This document shows positions 45,154 through 54,509 of a DNA stretch of 64,000 nucleotides, piece after piece (position 1 is the first letter of the stretch; each line of letters opens with the position of its first letter). Position numbers and translations under genes: made by a program. The notes beneath the pieces were generated by a model. That model was not told where the DNA came from. It searched no databases and saw nothing but the letters and a program-made list of their open reading frames with translations. Source of the stretch: Sphingobacterium cellulitidis (GTDB lineage Bacteria > Bacteroidota > Bacteroidia > Sphingobacteriales > Sphingobacteriaceae); NCBI GenBank assembly GCA_002245855.1, contig NOUX01000012.1, forward strand, positions 62,001 through 126,000, written 5' to 3'.

Positions 45154-46181
45154 TGATACAGCTGTTAAGATGGTTATTATTTCCTTTTACCATCCTATAT
45201 ACCCTCATTATATGGATCAGGAACCTGCTGTATGATCTTAAAATATTCCCCTCCAAATCTTTTGATATCAAGACAATCGTTATTGGAAACCTCGCTGTAG
45301 GTGGTGCTGGTAAAAGCCCTTTAACACAAAAACTAATCGAGCACTTCAAAAAGCAATACCAGGTCGCTACACTAAGCCGTGGATATGGTAGAAAAACGAA
45401 AGGCTTTCGATTGGTTCAAATTGATGATAAAGTCGAAAATGTAGGTGATGAACCCCTCCAATTCAAAAAAAACTTCCCTGAAATTAATGTTGCCGTCGAT
45501 GAAAATAGGGCAGAAGGAATTCAAATTTTAAGTAAGGAAAACAATCTTATCTTATTGGATGATGCATTCCAACACCGTAAAATCACAGCAACCTGTGCAA
45601 TTCTGGTCTTTGAATACCAATCTATTTTAGAGCCCATTATATTATTGCCCACTGGCCAATATCGGGACACCTTCAATCAAACCAAAAGGGCAGATATTAT
45701 CTTGATCAGTAAATGTCCTGAACATATTCCCGATGAGTGTAAAGTAAGCATTGAACAAAAAGTTCGACGCTATAATAAATCCGCAAAGATATATTATAGC
45801 CATATTATCTATAAGAACCTCGTTCCGCTGCTTGATAGGATGGAGGATCTTAATATTAACAAAACAAAAATCCTTCTTATTACAGGGATTGCTAACCCTA
45901 AACCACTAGTACAGTATTTACATGCTGCTCAAGCATCTTTTGAGCATTTGAAATTTCCTGATCATCATCAATTCGATGAATTTGACTATAAGGTCATCAA
46001 AGCTCGGCACGAGAAACTTAATTCTGAAACGAATACTATTTTATTGACCACCGAAAAGGATGCGCAACGTATAGATCTACAGCCTTTATTAAATATTCCT
46101 ATCTATTATATTCCTATTGATATCAAAATAGATCAGGAAGAAGACTTTTTCCAGAATATTCAATCTATTATTACTCCATAA
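45153..46181 (+). CDS. lpxK: Tetraacyldisaccharide 4'-kinase
   Basis: 342 residues: an N-terminal membrane anchor (WLLFPFTILYTLIIWIRNLL), the P-loop VGGAGKSPLTQKLI, and the LSRGYGRKTKGF and LLDDAFQHRK motifs. It phosphorylates the 4'-position of the lipid A precursor at the inner membrane. It is last in the holB-ricT-gldH-lpxK run. A 17-bp palindrome lies just after the stop (46193-46209). Confidence 0.95.
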   Translation: MIQLLRWLLFPFTILYTLIIWIRNLLYDLKIFPSKSFDIKTIVIGNLAVGGAGKSPLTQKLIEHFKKQYQVATLSRGYGRKTKGFRLVQIDDKVENVGDEPLQFKKNFPEINVAVDENRAEGIQILSKENNLILLDDAFQHRKITATCAILVFEYQSILEPIILLPTGQYRDTFNQTKRADIILISKCPEHIPDECKVSIEQKVRRYNKSAKIYYSHIIYKNLVPLLDRMEDLNINKTKILLITGIANPKPLVQYLHAAQASFEHLKFPDHHQFDEFDYKVIKARHEKLNSETNTILLTTEKDAQRIDLQPLLNIPIYYIPIDIKIDQEEDFFQNIQSIITP

Positions 46182-46497
46182 CACTTATTTTTTTATTGTA
46201 TTACAATAATAGATTTTCGACTCTAGCCAGCTGTCTTAGATCTTTATTTTGTCACATGATTATTTTTTTTCCATTCAACTCAAATAATCAGAATTTAACT
46301 AAAATCCTGCTTAAAAACCGTTTAAAGGCATTGTTTAGTAAATAATAACACCTTCAGTTGAATTTATTATCTTGTTAAGAAATGTTAAAAAGTAACAAAC
46401 ATGATACAATCACACAATAAAAGATACAATTCCGCTGTTATTTAATGTACAGAAACGGAGTAAATAATTAAATATTAAAAACAAAAAAATTAAAATC
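46182..46497. other. 316-bp AT-rich intergenic region
   Basis: Between lpxK and the Spy-like gene. It holds the palindrome TTATTGTA-T-TACAATAA at 46193-46209, preceded by T-runs, a possible weak terminator for lpxK. No exact -7 element was found for the downstream gene, and no RNA gene was recognised. Confidence 0.5.
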
Positions 46498-46869
46498 ATG
46501 AAAAAGTTATTTTTAGCAGTATCCGCAGTATTATTTTCGTTAACTCTAACATTTGCTCAGGAAGTAAACCCTGAAGAAAAAGCAAAAGCAACTGTAACCG
46601 AATGGACTCAACAGTTAAACTTGACAGATGATCAACAAGCCCAGATTTATACTGTTGTATTAGAGCATAAAAAAGCAAAATTAGCCTTAAAGGCAGATAC
46701 TACTGCTGCTGCAGATGCAAAAGCTACGCAATTTGAGGCATTGAACGCTGACTTAGATAAAAAAGTAAGCGATCTATTAACAGATGAACAAAAACCATTG
46801 TACGCGAAAATCGTTGAGGCTCGTGCAGCTAAAAAAGCTCAAATGCCTGAACCTAAAGAAGTACAATAA
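46498..46869 (+). CDS. Small secreted Spy/LTxxQ-like protein
   Basis: 123 residues: a signal peptide (LFLAVSAVLFSLTLTFAQ) and an all-helical mature part with LNLTDDQQAQIY, which matches the LTxxQ motif of Spy/CpxP-type periplasmic chaperones, repeated loosely as LLTDEQKPLYAKIV. It is Ala/Lys-rich. A role as periplasmic chaperone or stress protein is an inference. A strong hairpin follows. Confidence 0.72.
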   Translation: MKKLFLAVSAVLFSLTLTFAQEVNPEEKAKATVTEWTQQLNLTDDQQAQIYTVVLEHKKAKLALKADTTAAADAKATQFEALNADLDKKVSDLLTDEQKPLYAKIVEARAAKKAQMPEPKEVQ

Positions 46870-46896
46870 TCTAACTAATATTCATGTTTCATAATA

Positions 46897-46926
46897 GAAA
46901 AGGGTTTGCAGATGCAAACCCTTTTC
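46897..46926 (+). terminator. Terminator of the Spy-like gene
   Basis: A 14-bp inverted repeat GAAAAGGGTTTGCA / TGCAAACCCTTTTC around two bases, 28 bp past the stop codon. Confidence 0.8.
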
Positions 46927-46972
46927 TCATTTTATCCCCATCAAACAATACAATTTCCCATATAAACACAAA

Positions 46973-47001
46973 AAAAGCTTGAGATCTTCTCTCAAGCTTT
47001 T
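46973..47001 (-). terminator. Terminator of dnaA
   Basis: A 12-bp stem AAAAGCTTGAGA / TCTCAAGCTTTT with a 5-base loop, flanked by an A-run that gives a U-tract on the minus strand, 31 bp past the dnaA stop. Confidence 0.85.
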
Positions 47002-47031
47002 GAATTTCTTTTCTTTACAATGTTTTTTTCT

Positions 47032-48459
47032 TTAAGATGCCTTCAATTTCTTTTGGATGTCTTGCACATAAGTCTTGAATTTCTTATCCGTTTCGATAAG
47101 GTCTTCAACTGTTTGGCAAGCATAAATAACGGTTGAGTGGTCACGTCCACCAAAGAAATTTCCGATCGATTTCAACGATGATTTGGTATGATTCTTAGCC
47201 AAATACATTGAAATTTGTCTTGCTTGTACGATTTCACGTTTACGAACTTTCGATTTAACCATTTCAACTGGTACCTCAAAGTATTCACATACGAGTTTTT
47301 GGATGTACTCCATTGATATTTCCTTATGCGTATTCTTAACAAAGTTCTTTAACATCGACTTCGCCAAGTTTAAATCAATCTCCCTCTTATTAAGAGTCGA
47401 TTGCGCCAATAAGGAAACCATTGCTCCTTCTAATTCCCGGACACTGTTATCAATCTGATTTGCCACATATTCAACCACACTCTCAGGTAACTCAATACCA
47501 TCTGAATACATCTTCTTCTTGAGGATCGCCATTCTGGTCTCTAAATCTGGAACCTGAATATCCGCTGATAAACCCCATTTAAAGCGACTCAATAACCTTT
47601 CCTCTAAACCTGAAAGATCCTTCGGCGCCTTATCCGATGTTAAGATAATTTGCTTACCTGTTTGGTGCAAGTGATTAAAAATGTGGAAGAAAATGTCCTG
47701 CGTCTTCTCTTTACCTGAGAAATTATGAACGTCATCCATAATAATAACATCCATCGCCTGGTAAAAATTGACGAAATCATTAATTGTGTTGTTCTTTAAT
47801 GAATCAACAAATTGCTGACAGAACTTCTCACATGAAACATAAATTACCAATTTGTCTGGTAAATTACGCTTGATCTCATTTCCTATTGCTTGAGCTAAGT
47901 GGGTTTTTCCTAAACCTACATCTCCATAAATCATCAATGGGTTGAAAGATGTTCCTCCTGGTTTATTCGCGACAGCATATCCAGCCGAACGTGCCAATCG
48001 GTTACATTCGCCTTCAATAAAATTGTCAAACGTATAGTTTTGATTTAATTGAGGATCAACTTGTAATTTCTTTAACCCAGGAATTACAAATGGATTCTTG
48101 ATGTTCTTATTTAATGCAACAGGAACAGGAATTGATTGTTTCTTGCCCTCAGCACCATTCCCATTCGACGGAATGTTCGTAGTGTAAGGTGGGTTCGCAG
48201 AAGACTTCTCCACAACAATGTTGTACTCAAGTCTACCTTGTTCCCCCAAGAATTTTTTAACTGTTTTTCTGAGAATACCTACATAATGCTCTTCCAACCA
48301 CTCATAGAAGAACAAGCTTGGTACTTGAATAGTTAAAACGTTTCCTTCTAGACGTACAGCTTTAACGGGCTCGAACCATGTCTTGAAACTTTGCGTGGGA
48401 ATATTATCTTTTATTACTGCAAGACAACTTTCCCAAACACTTGTACACGTTTTTTCCAT
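47032..48459 (-). CDS. dnaA: Chromosomal replication initiator protein DnaA
   Basis: 475 residues from the ATG at 48459 (MEKTCTSVWESCLAVIKDN). The earlier frame start at 48498 adds 13 residues outside the family pattern. Domain III has the P-loop YGDVGLGKTHLAQAIG and VIIMDDVHNF. Domain IV has the DNA-binding signature FFGGRDHSTVIYAC. It opens the origin by binding TTWTNCACA boxes. dnaN is 5 kb to the left, and the box cluster at 58.4 kb is 10 kb to the right. Confidence 0.98.
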   Translation of the reverse strand: MEKTCTSVWESCLAVIKDNIPTQSFKTWFEPVKAVRLEGNVLTIQVPSLFFYEWLEEHYVGILRKTVKKFLGEQGRLEYNIVVEKSSANPPYTTNIPSNGNGAEGKKQSIPVPVALNKNIKNPFVIPGLKKLQVDPQLNQNYTFDNFIEGECNRLARSAGYAVANKPGGTSFNPLMIYGDVGLGKTHLAQAIGNEIKRNLPDKLVIYVSCEKFCQQFVDSLKNNTINDFVNFYQAMDVIIMDDVHNFSGKEKTQDIFFHIFNHLHQTGKQIILTSDKAPKDLSGLEERLLSRFKWGLSADIQVPDLETRMAILKKKMYSDGIELPESVVEYVANQIDNSVRELEGAMVSLLAQSTLNKREIDLNLAKSMLKNFVKNTHKEISMEYIQKLVCEYFEVPVEMVKSKVRKREIVQARQISMYLAKNHTKSSLKSIGNFFGGRDHSTVIYACQTVEDLIETDKKFKTYVQDIQKKLKAS

Positions 48460-48812
48460 TCTGAATTTGTTAATAACTTGAAAACCAATAATTGACAAAA
48501 ATTCTGTTCATAACTTTTGCCTACAACGAATATGACAAAAAAAAATGAGCTAAAAAATTAAAATCACAAAAAAAAGCCAACTAATTAATTAACAGATATT
48601 TAATTGTAATTTTTAGCATATTCTGTCCTTTTTTTTAGTGCAAAATATATTTATTAACACATATATTTTGCCTTTCTTTTTTACTGAATTTTTAAAGCAA
48701 AAATTAAGCTAGAAAATTTGGATGTGGAAAACTTTTAATAAAAAAGGAAGCCTGTGGGCTTCCTTATATAGACGCTTGATTGTCTACGAAATAACCGCTT
48801 ATAAGTAAGCAA
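48460..48812. other. dnaA-dxs intergenic region, AT-rich, one DnaA box
   Basis: About 350 bp with long A and T runs. One exact DnaA-box match lies at 48723-48731 (minus strand, TTTTCCACA), perhaps for autoregulation of dnaA. The dxs terminator is at 48744-48765. No gene recognised. Confidence 0.6.
48744..48765 (-). terminator. Terminator of dxs
   Basis: Stem AAGGAAGCC / GGCTTCCTT with a 4-base loop, followed by U-run on the minus strand. Confidence 0.8.
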
Positions 48813-50741
48813 TTATCCGACCAAAGTTTCTGTTTTTATGCCTTTTGTTAATTTACGAACTTGATCCTCAATTCCTGCAGCATCATAGCCACAAATATGC
48901 CACAACTCCCCTTGCTCACCATGCTCAACAATCGTATCTGGGATCCCTAAGCGAACAACTTGTGCCTCGTATTGATGATCTGACATGAATTCCAATACCG
49001 CTGACCCAATACCGCCCGGCAAACAGCCATCCTCAACCGTAATAACTTTGTTATACTTTTTAAAAACCTCGTGTAACAAGGCCTCATCTAATGGCTTCGC
49101 AAACCGTAAATCATAATGGGCCGGATGAATGCCATCCTCACGTAGCTTTAGAATAGCTTTGGATGCTTCATTCCCAATATGACCAAAAGTTAATATCGCA
49201 ATTTCTTCCCCATCACAAATCTTACGCCCTTTGCCAATTGGAATCTCCTTAAATGGATGCTTCCAATCTGCCATGACTCCATTACCCCGTGGATAACGAA
49301 TTGTAATAGGACCTTTATCTGGCAATTGGGCGCTATACATCATGTTTCTTAACTCTTCCTCGTTCATAGGAGAGGCCAAAACCATATTAGGAACACAACG
49401 CATAAACGCAATATCATAAGCGCCATGATGCGTAGGTCCATCTGCTCCCACCAAACCTGCACGGTCCAGACAGAAAACAACATTCAACTTCTGCAAGGCT
49501 ACATCATGTATTACTTGATCATATGCGCGTTGCATAAAGGAAGAGTAAATATTACAGAATGGTACTAATCCTTGTGCCGCTAACCCAGCACTGAACGTAA
49601 CAGCATGCTGTTCGGCAATACCTACATCAAATGCACGATCAGGCATCGCCTTCATCATGATATTCATCGAAGAACCACTCGGCATCGCCGGGGTAATCCC
49701 CATTATTTTTTTATTCTCTTCAGCCAATTCAACTAAGGTATGTCCAAATACATCCTGGTATTTCGGTGGCTGTGGTTTCTCTGAAATAGATTTCTTAATT
49801 TCTCCGGTAATCTTATCAAACAAACCCGGTGCATGCCATTTCGTTTGATCCTTTTCTGCCAAGGCATAGCCTTTCCCTTTTACAGTTACGACATGCAGTA
49901 ATTTTGGACCATTGATATGCTTTAAATCTTCAATCGTTTTTACCAACTTATTGACATCATGTCCATCTACAGGACCAAAATATCTAAAGTTCAAAGATTC
50001 AAATAGGTTAGAATTCTTTAATAAGGTGCCTTTAATGCTTTGCTCCAGCTTTTTAGCCCATCCGTAGGCATTCGGTCCTTTTTTAGAAATCTTCTCTAAT
50101 ACGGACACTAAATCGTCTCTAAAGCGATTATAACTCTTGGATGTAGTTATGCTGGTCAGGTATTCTTTCATCGCCCCAACATTCGGGTCAATAGACATAC
50201 AATTGTCGTTCAGAATAACCAATAAATTGGATTTTTCAATTCCTGCATGATTCAAGGCTTCAAAGGCCATACCACCGGTTAATGCACCATCGCCTATAAC
50301 GGCAACATGTTGCCTATCGGTTTCACCTTTATAGGCTGATGCAACAGCCATTCCTAAAGCCGCAGAAATCGAAGTAGAGGAGTGACCAACGCCAAAAGAA
50401 TCATATTCACTCTCGGAACGCTTCGGAAAACCCGAAAGACCTCCAAAAATACGGTTGGTATGAAAATCCTCCCGTCTGCCCGTTAATATCTTGTGCCCAT
50501 AGGCCTGATGACCAACATCAAAAATAACTTGATCATATGGAGTATTCAATGCGTAGTGCAACGCTACGGTCAATTCTACAACACCTAAACTTGCTGCAAA
50601 ATGCCCGCCGTTTACAGAAACGATATCGATGATAAACTGTCTCAGCTCCTTACAAACCTCCTCAAGTTCCGACTCCTTCAAATTACGAAGATCAGATGGA
50701 AATTGAATTTTTTGTAATAGCGGTCCTGCTTCTACCTGCAT
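48813..50741 (-). CDS. dxs: 1-deoxy-D-xylulose-5-phosphate synthase
   Basis: 642 residues of the transketolase fold. Visible are the thiamine-diphosphate motif VIGDGALTGGMAFEALNHAG, the GHQAYGHKILTGR segment, the central DVGIAEQHAVTFSAGLA and the C-terminal VEDGCLPGGIGSAV. It condenses pyruvate and glyceraldehyde 3-phosphate in the first step of the MEP isoprenoid pathway and also supplies thiamine synthesis. It stands alone with its own terminator. Confidence 0.98.
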   Translation of the reverse strand: MQVEAGPLLQKIQFPSDLRNLKESELEEVCKELRQFIIDIVSVNGGHFAASLGVVELTVALHYALNTPYDQVIFDVGHQAYGHKILTGRREDFHTNRIFGGLSGFPKRSESEYDSFGVGHSSTSISAALGMAVASAYKGETDRQHVAVIGDGALTGGMAFEALNHAGIEKSNLLVILNDNCMSIDPNVGAMKEYLTSITTSKSYNRFRDDLVSVLEKISKKGPNAYGWAKKLEQSIKGTLLKNSNLFESLNFRYFGPVDGHDVNKLVKTIEDLKHINGPKLLHVVTVKGKGYALAEKDQTKWHAPGLFDKITGEIKKSISEKPQPPKYQDVFGHTLVELAEENKKIMGITPAMPSGSSMNIMMKAMPDRAFDVGIAEQHAVTFSAGLAAQGLVPFCNIYSSFMQRAYDQVIHDVALQKLNVVFCLDRAGLVGADGPTHHGAYDIAFMRCVPNMVLASPMNEEELRNMMYSAQLPDKGPITIRYPRGNGVMADWKHPFKEIPIGKGRKICDGEEIAILTFGHIGNEASKAILKLREDGIHPAHYDLRFAKPLDEALLHEVFKKYNKVITVEDGCLPGGIGSAVLEFMSDHQYEAQVVRLGIPDTIVEHGEQGELWHICGYDAAGIEDQVRKLTKGIKTETLVG

Positions 50742-50874
50742 AAATTAAAAAATTTCGAAATAAGATACAAAGTAACAATTTATTCTTTTAACTATGGAAT
50801 ATATATACAATTTAATCTAACCCATTGTTTTGCTTTATTCGAATGAATTCCTCCTTTTTATACAATCAAATCCT

Positions 50875-50882
50875 TATTTTTG
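50875..50882 (+). promoter_or_regulatory. Promoter -7 element of scpA
   Basis: TATTTTTG matches TAnnTTTG exactly, 10 bases before the scpA ATG; the leader would be very short. Confidence 0.45.
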
Positions 50883-50892
50883 AGCGTAATCT

Positions 50893-51645
50893 ATGGACGA
50901 AACAAACTACGAAATCAAGCTCGAACAATTCGAAGGACCCTTCGATTTATTGCTTTTCTTTATTGAAAGGGATGAACTCAATATTCATGATATCCCTATA
51001 TCTCAAATAACAGACGATTTCCTCGCATATATACAACATATGCAGTCCTTAAATATTGAATTGGCCTCTGAATTCATTTTCGTTGCCTCTACTTTGATGC
51101 GTATCAAAGCCAAGATGCTCCTCCCAAGACCTGAATTGGACGAAAATGAAAATGAAATCGATTTAAAGAAAGAATTAGTCCAAAAACTAGTCCTATATAA
51201 ACAATTCAAAGAAGTTTGTGAAGAATTAAAAGGCCTGGAAGATAATCGCGGTAAATTCTATGAACGTGGTAATACCGAATTTGACCTTAAAATCGCCCGT
51301 GAAGCGAAAGCCCAAACCATCGACGAAGAATTGTCCTCATTCGACCTTTATAAACTGATGCTCGTGTATGAAAAGGTTATGTACCTATATTCGCACCGCG
51401 TCCAAGATGTAACCCATACCGTCGTTAAATACCCTTACAGTATTGAACAACAAAAAAAGGTACTCGCGGAACTTATTGAAATCAATAAATCACTAGACTT
51501 TTCCGCAATTGCCAAAAACTCGGAAAACAAGGTGCAATTCGTCTATAATTTCTTGGCCGTCCTTGAAATGTTGCAGCAAAAATTATTGAATATAGAGATT
51601 GGACTCGGATTCAATAACTTCTGGATCGAGAAAAAACTTTCTTAA
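50893..51645 (+). CDS. scpA: Segregation and condensation protein A
   Basis: 250 residues starting with the kleisin pattern YEIKLEQFEGPFDLLLFFIE, then ITDDFLAYIQHMQ and LASEFIFVASTLMRIKAKML. A C-terminal winged helix follows (VQFVYNFLAVLEMLQQ). It bridges the SMC dimer in condensin. scpB is not adjacent. The end overlaps the opposite-strand hydratase-like gene by 4 bp. Confidence 0.94.
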   Translation: MDETNYEIKLEQFEGPFDLLLFFIERDELNIHDIPISQITDDFLAYIQHMQSLNIELASEFIFVASTLMRIKAKMLLPRPELDENENEIDLKKELVQKLVLYKQFKEVCEELKGLEDNRGKFYERGNTEFDLKIAREAKAQTIDEELSSFDLYKLMLVYEKVMYLYSHRVQDVTHTVVKYPYSIEQQKKVLAELIEINKSLDFSAIAKNSENKVQFVYNFLAVLEMLQQKLLNIEIGLGFNNFWIEKKLS

Positions 51646-52388
51646 CCCTTATTCAGTTTATCAGAAATAAAAGCCTTGACTTCATCACGGTCTTTTAACT
51701 TTTGTAATGACGCTAATAAATAAGAATATTGTTCATTGGAGTCCATATTCCTTATACTCTTTAAGGCTTCCATTCCAGCTTTCATGGCATAGGAGCTTTT
51801 ATTAGCAAATGAAGCTATCAATTCATTCAAGCTATCCCAATCAAGATATGAATCTACTATACCTAATTCTATAGCCTTATCCGTTGTAAATGCTGAAGGA
51901 TCAAAACACAATTGAAGGATCTTTTTCTCAGGCATGATTCTTCTTAATCCTGCCATAACTTGAAATGGAAAAATACCTAAGGCAATTTCAGGCAATCTAA
52001 AATTTAAATCTTTCCCCGCAAATACATAAGTACATCCTAAAATATATAAAAAGCCCCCTGCGATAACATCTCCTTCTACTACAGCAATTGACGGTTTATT
52101 CAATTGATCAAAGATTTCACCTAATGAAATATCGACGTTCTGAATTGCAGGATTAGGAACATCCAAACTTGGATCCTGATAAGTTTTTAAATCCATCCCT
52201 GCACAAAATACCGGTCCTGCAGCCTTTAGCACAAAAACATGAATCAAATCATTATCATTTGCTTCTTTGACTGCATGCGCAACCTCATTGACCATCGTCG
52301 GCGTAAAAGCATTACGCTTCTCCGCACGATTCAACGTCAAGGTAAAAACATGATCCGAAATGTCAGTCTGGATAAATTTATAGTTCAT
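51642..52388 (-). CDS. Enoyl-CoA hydratase/isomerase-family protein missing one catalytic Glu
   Basis: 248 residues of the crotonase fold (FTLTLNRAEKRNAFTPTM, PVFCAGMDLKTY). An ungapped alignment with rat enoyl-CoA hydratase as I remember it puts Leu in GGFLYIL where the enzyme has catalytic Glu144 (GGGCEL). The second Glu (LPEIALGIFP) is kept. It may be an isomerase, lyase or thioesterase, not a hydratase. Its position in the leucine-degradation-like cluster would call for methylglutaconyl-CoA hydratase. It overlaps the HMG-CoA lyase gene by 11 bp. Confidence 0.75.
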   Translation of the reverse strand: MNYKFIQTDISDHVFTLTLNRAEKRNAFTPTMVNEVAHAVKEANDNDLIHVFVLKAAGPVFCAGMDLKTYQDPSLDVPNPAIQNVDISLGEIFDQLNKPSIAVVEGDVIAGGFLYILGCTYVFAGKDLNFRLPEIALGIFPFQVMAGLRRIMPEKKILQLCFDPSAFTTDKAIELGIVDSYLDWDSLNELIASFANKSSYAMKAGMEALKSIRNMDSNEQYSYLLASLQKLKDRDEVKAFISDKLNKG

Positions 52389-53232
52389 GGCTTATTAAAT
52401 TCTGAAACCCTTGCATTAATTTAGACATACTTTCGAAATTACCTTTATGAAATCGATCTACCAATAATTCAGAAGGAATATTTCCAACAAGCTCATCCTT
52501 TGCAAAAGGACAACCTCCATAACCTAAAACAGCCCCCTCAAACCTTCTGCAGCCAGCTGAATAGGCCGCATCTATCTTTAATAAGGCACTTTCAACCGCA
52601 GAATGAAAATGGGCACTGAATGAAATATCTTGAAACTCTAAATTCAATTTATGAAATAATTGTTTGATACTCGCTGCAGTGGCTTCAGAAGTCGTATCCG
52701 CAATCGAGAAATTACGAACCCCAATCTCATTTAATTTAGAAACCCATTCGGAAACCAAATCCATATCCCAATAATCCGAATATGGATTGCCAAAAGCCAT
52801 AGAAATATAAACAACCAATTCTTGATTGCCTTTTTTATCCATGATTTCCAAAATATCCTGAACCGTATCAAATGCCTCCGCAATACTTGCATTGGTATTG
52901 TTTTTTTGAAAGGTCTCTGAAATAGAAAATGGATAACCTAAATAATCTATTTTTTGAAATGCAGAACCAATTTCAGCACCTCTTTTATTAGCAATTATCG
53001 CTAATAATTTCACCTGATCATTCTTTTCCAAACCTTCTAATACAGCTTGGGTATCACTTAATTGTGGTACTGCCTTAGGAGATACAAAACTTCCAAAATC
53101 TATACAATCAAAAATCTTACTTGCGATCAATTCATTGATATAAGTAATCTTTTTTTGAGTAGAAATTTGTTGTTTTATTCCTTGAATGGCATCCCTAGGG
53201 CAGTCTACCAAGGTTACTTTTTCGTTAAGCAT
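52378..53232 (-). CDS. Hydroxymethylglutaryl-CoA lyase
   Basis: 284 residues, a TIM-barrel lyase of the HMGL type. It has CPRDAIQ near the start (catalytic Arg-Asp), FGSFVSPKAVPQ, the metal ligands in SAHFHSAVESAL, and the catalytic loop GYGGCPFAKDELVGN with its Cys. It cleaves HMG-CoA to acetyl-CoA and acetoacetate, the last step of leucine breakdown. It overlaps both neighbours (8 and 11 bp), so it is translationally coupled. Confidence 0.9.
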   Translation of the reverse strand: MLNEKVTLVDCPRDAIQGIKQQISTQKKITYINELIASKIFDCIDFGSFVSPKAVPQLSDTQAVLEGLEKNDQVKLLAIIANKRGAEIGSAFQKIDYLGYPFSISETFQKNNTNASIAEAFDTVQDILEIMDKKGNQELVVYISMAFGNPYSDYWDMDLVSEWVSKLNEIGVRNFSIADTTSEATAASIKQLFHKLNLEFQDISFSAHFHSAVESALLKIDAAYSAGCRRFEGAVLGYGGCPFAKDELVGNIPSELLVDRFHKGNFESMSKLMQGFQNLISHEL

Positions 53233-54373
53233 CTTTCTTTATTTCTCTGGCAATTACCATCCGTTGAATTGAACTTGTTCCTTCTCCAATAGTACACAAT
53301 TTTGCATCTCTAAAGAATTTTTCCGCAGGAAAATCTTTCGTAAATCCATAACCACCAAGAATTTGAACCGCTTCATTAGAAACTTCAACCGCTGTTTCCG
53401 AAGCAAATAACTTCGCCATTGCACCTTCCTTCGTCACTTTCTTGCCATGATCCTTTAAATCAGCAGCTTGTCTAATCAATAATTCTGAGGCATTGATCTT
53501 GGTCGCCATATCTGCTAATGTAAATCCAACAGCTTGAAAATCAAAAATTTTAGTCTGAAATTGTTCCCGCTCATTGGCATACTTCAAAGCACATTCATAG
53601 GCTCCTCGAGCAATTCCTAAGGATAATGCCGCAATGGAAATTCTTCCTCCATCCAATAATTTTAATGCCTGAACAAAACCATCTCCAATCTCTCCGATCA
53701 ACTGATCTTTATGAATTCTACAATTATCAAAAAATAAAGATCCTGTTTCTGAAGCACGCATCCCTAATTTATCCATTTTGGCGCCAGCTGTAAATCCTGG
53801 AGTCCCTTTTTCAATAATAAAAGCTGAAATTCCTTTTTTATCGCCTTTTTCTCCTGTACGAGCCATAACCACTGCTACATCTCCTGATATCGCATGCGTA
53901 ATAAATGTTTTATCTCCATTTAATACAAAGTATTCTCCATCCTGAACTGCTGTCGTATTCATCCCGCCAGCATCGGATCCTGAACCTGGTTCTGTCAATC
54001 CCCAAGCTCCAATCCATTCAGCAGTAGCTAGTTTTGGAAGATATCTGCGCTTTTGATCCTCGTTTCCAAAACTTAAAATATGATTGGTACACAATGAATT
54101 ATGTGCTGCTACGGATAATCCAATAGATCCACATACTTTTGATATTTCATCAAGAATGGTAATATACTCCTGGTAAGATAATCCTGAACCGCCATATTCT
54201 TCCGGAACTAGGATGCCCATAAAGCCGTGATCGCCTAAATTCTTGAAGAGTTCAATCGGAAATTTCTGCGACTCATCCCATGTCATGATATTAGGTTTGA
54301 TATAGGTATTTGCAAAATTTCGCGCACTTTCCTTGACTAAGGTCAATTCTTCTTTAGAACCGAGGTTATACAT
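53225..54373 (-). CDS. Acyl-CoA dehydrogenase (branched/short-chain type)
   Basis: 382 residues with the ACAD signatures AWGLTEPGSGSDAGGM, TFITHAISGDVAVV and EVSNEAVQILGGYGFTKDFP. The catalytic base is the Glu of GEGTSSIQRMVIAREI. The helix position used by isovaleryl-CoA dehydrogenase carries Gly in DGGRISIA. By context it should oxidise isovaleryl-CoA, but the Glu placement fits the short/branched-chain type. It is the first gene of the leftward trio and is divergent from the carboxyltransferase gene. Confidence 0.9.
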   Translation of the reverse strand: MYNLGSKEELTLVKESARNFANTYIKPNIMTWDESQKFPIELFKNLGDHGFMGILVPEEYGGSGLSYQEYITILDEISKVCGSIGLSVAAHNSLCTNHILSFGNEDQKRRYLPKLATAEWIGAWGLTEPGSGSDAGGMNTTAVQDGEYFVLNGDKTFITHAISGDVAVVMARTGEKGDKKGISAFIIEKGTPGFTAGAKMDKLGMRASETGSLFFDNCRIHKDQLIGEIGDGFVQALKLLDGGRISIAALSLGIARGAYECALKYANEREQFQTKIFDFQAVGFTLADMATKINASELLIRQAADLKDHGKKVTKEGAMAKLFASETAVEVSNEAVQILGGYGFTKDFPAEKFFRDAKLCTIGEGTSSIQRMVIAREIKKDA

Positions 54374-54509
54374 AATATTATTTTAATTAAGTTTATATTT
54401 GGGTTATAAATGTTTTTTACAAATATTATAAAAAACAAATAATATTTTATGATATTTATAAATATTTAATATTTACGTACCTAATAAATTACATTATTTC
54501 AATTAAGTT

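Noticed and set aside
48460..48812. oriC directly beside dnaA
   Set aside because: Only one exact DnaA box was found here, compared with five in the nadA-nadB gap.
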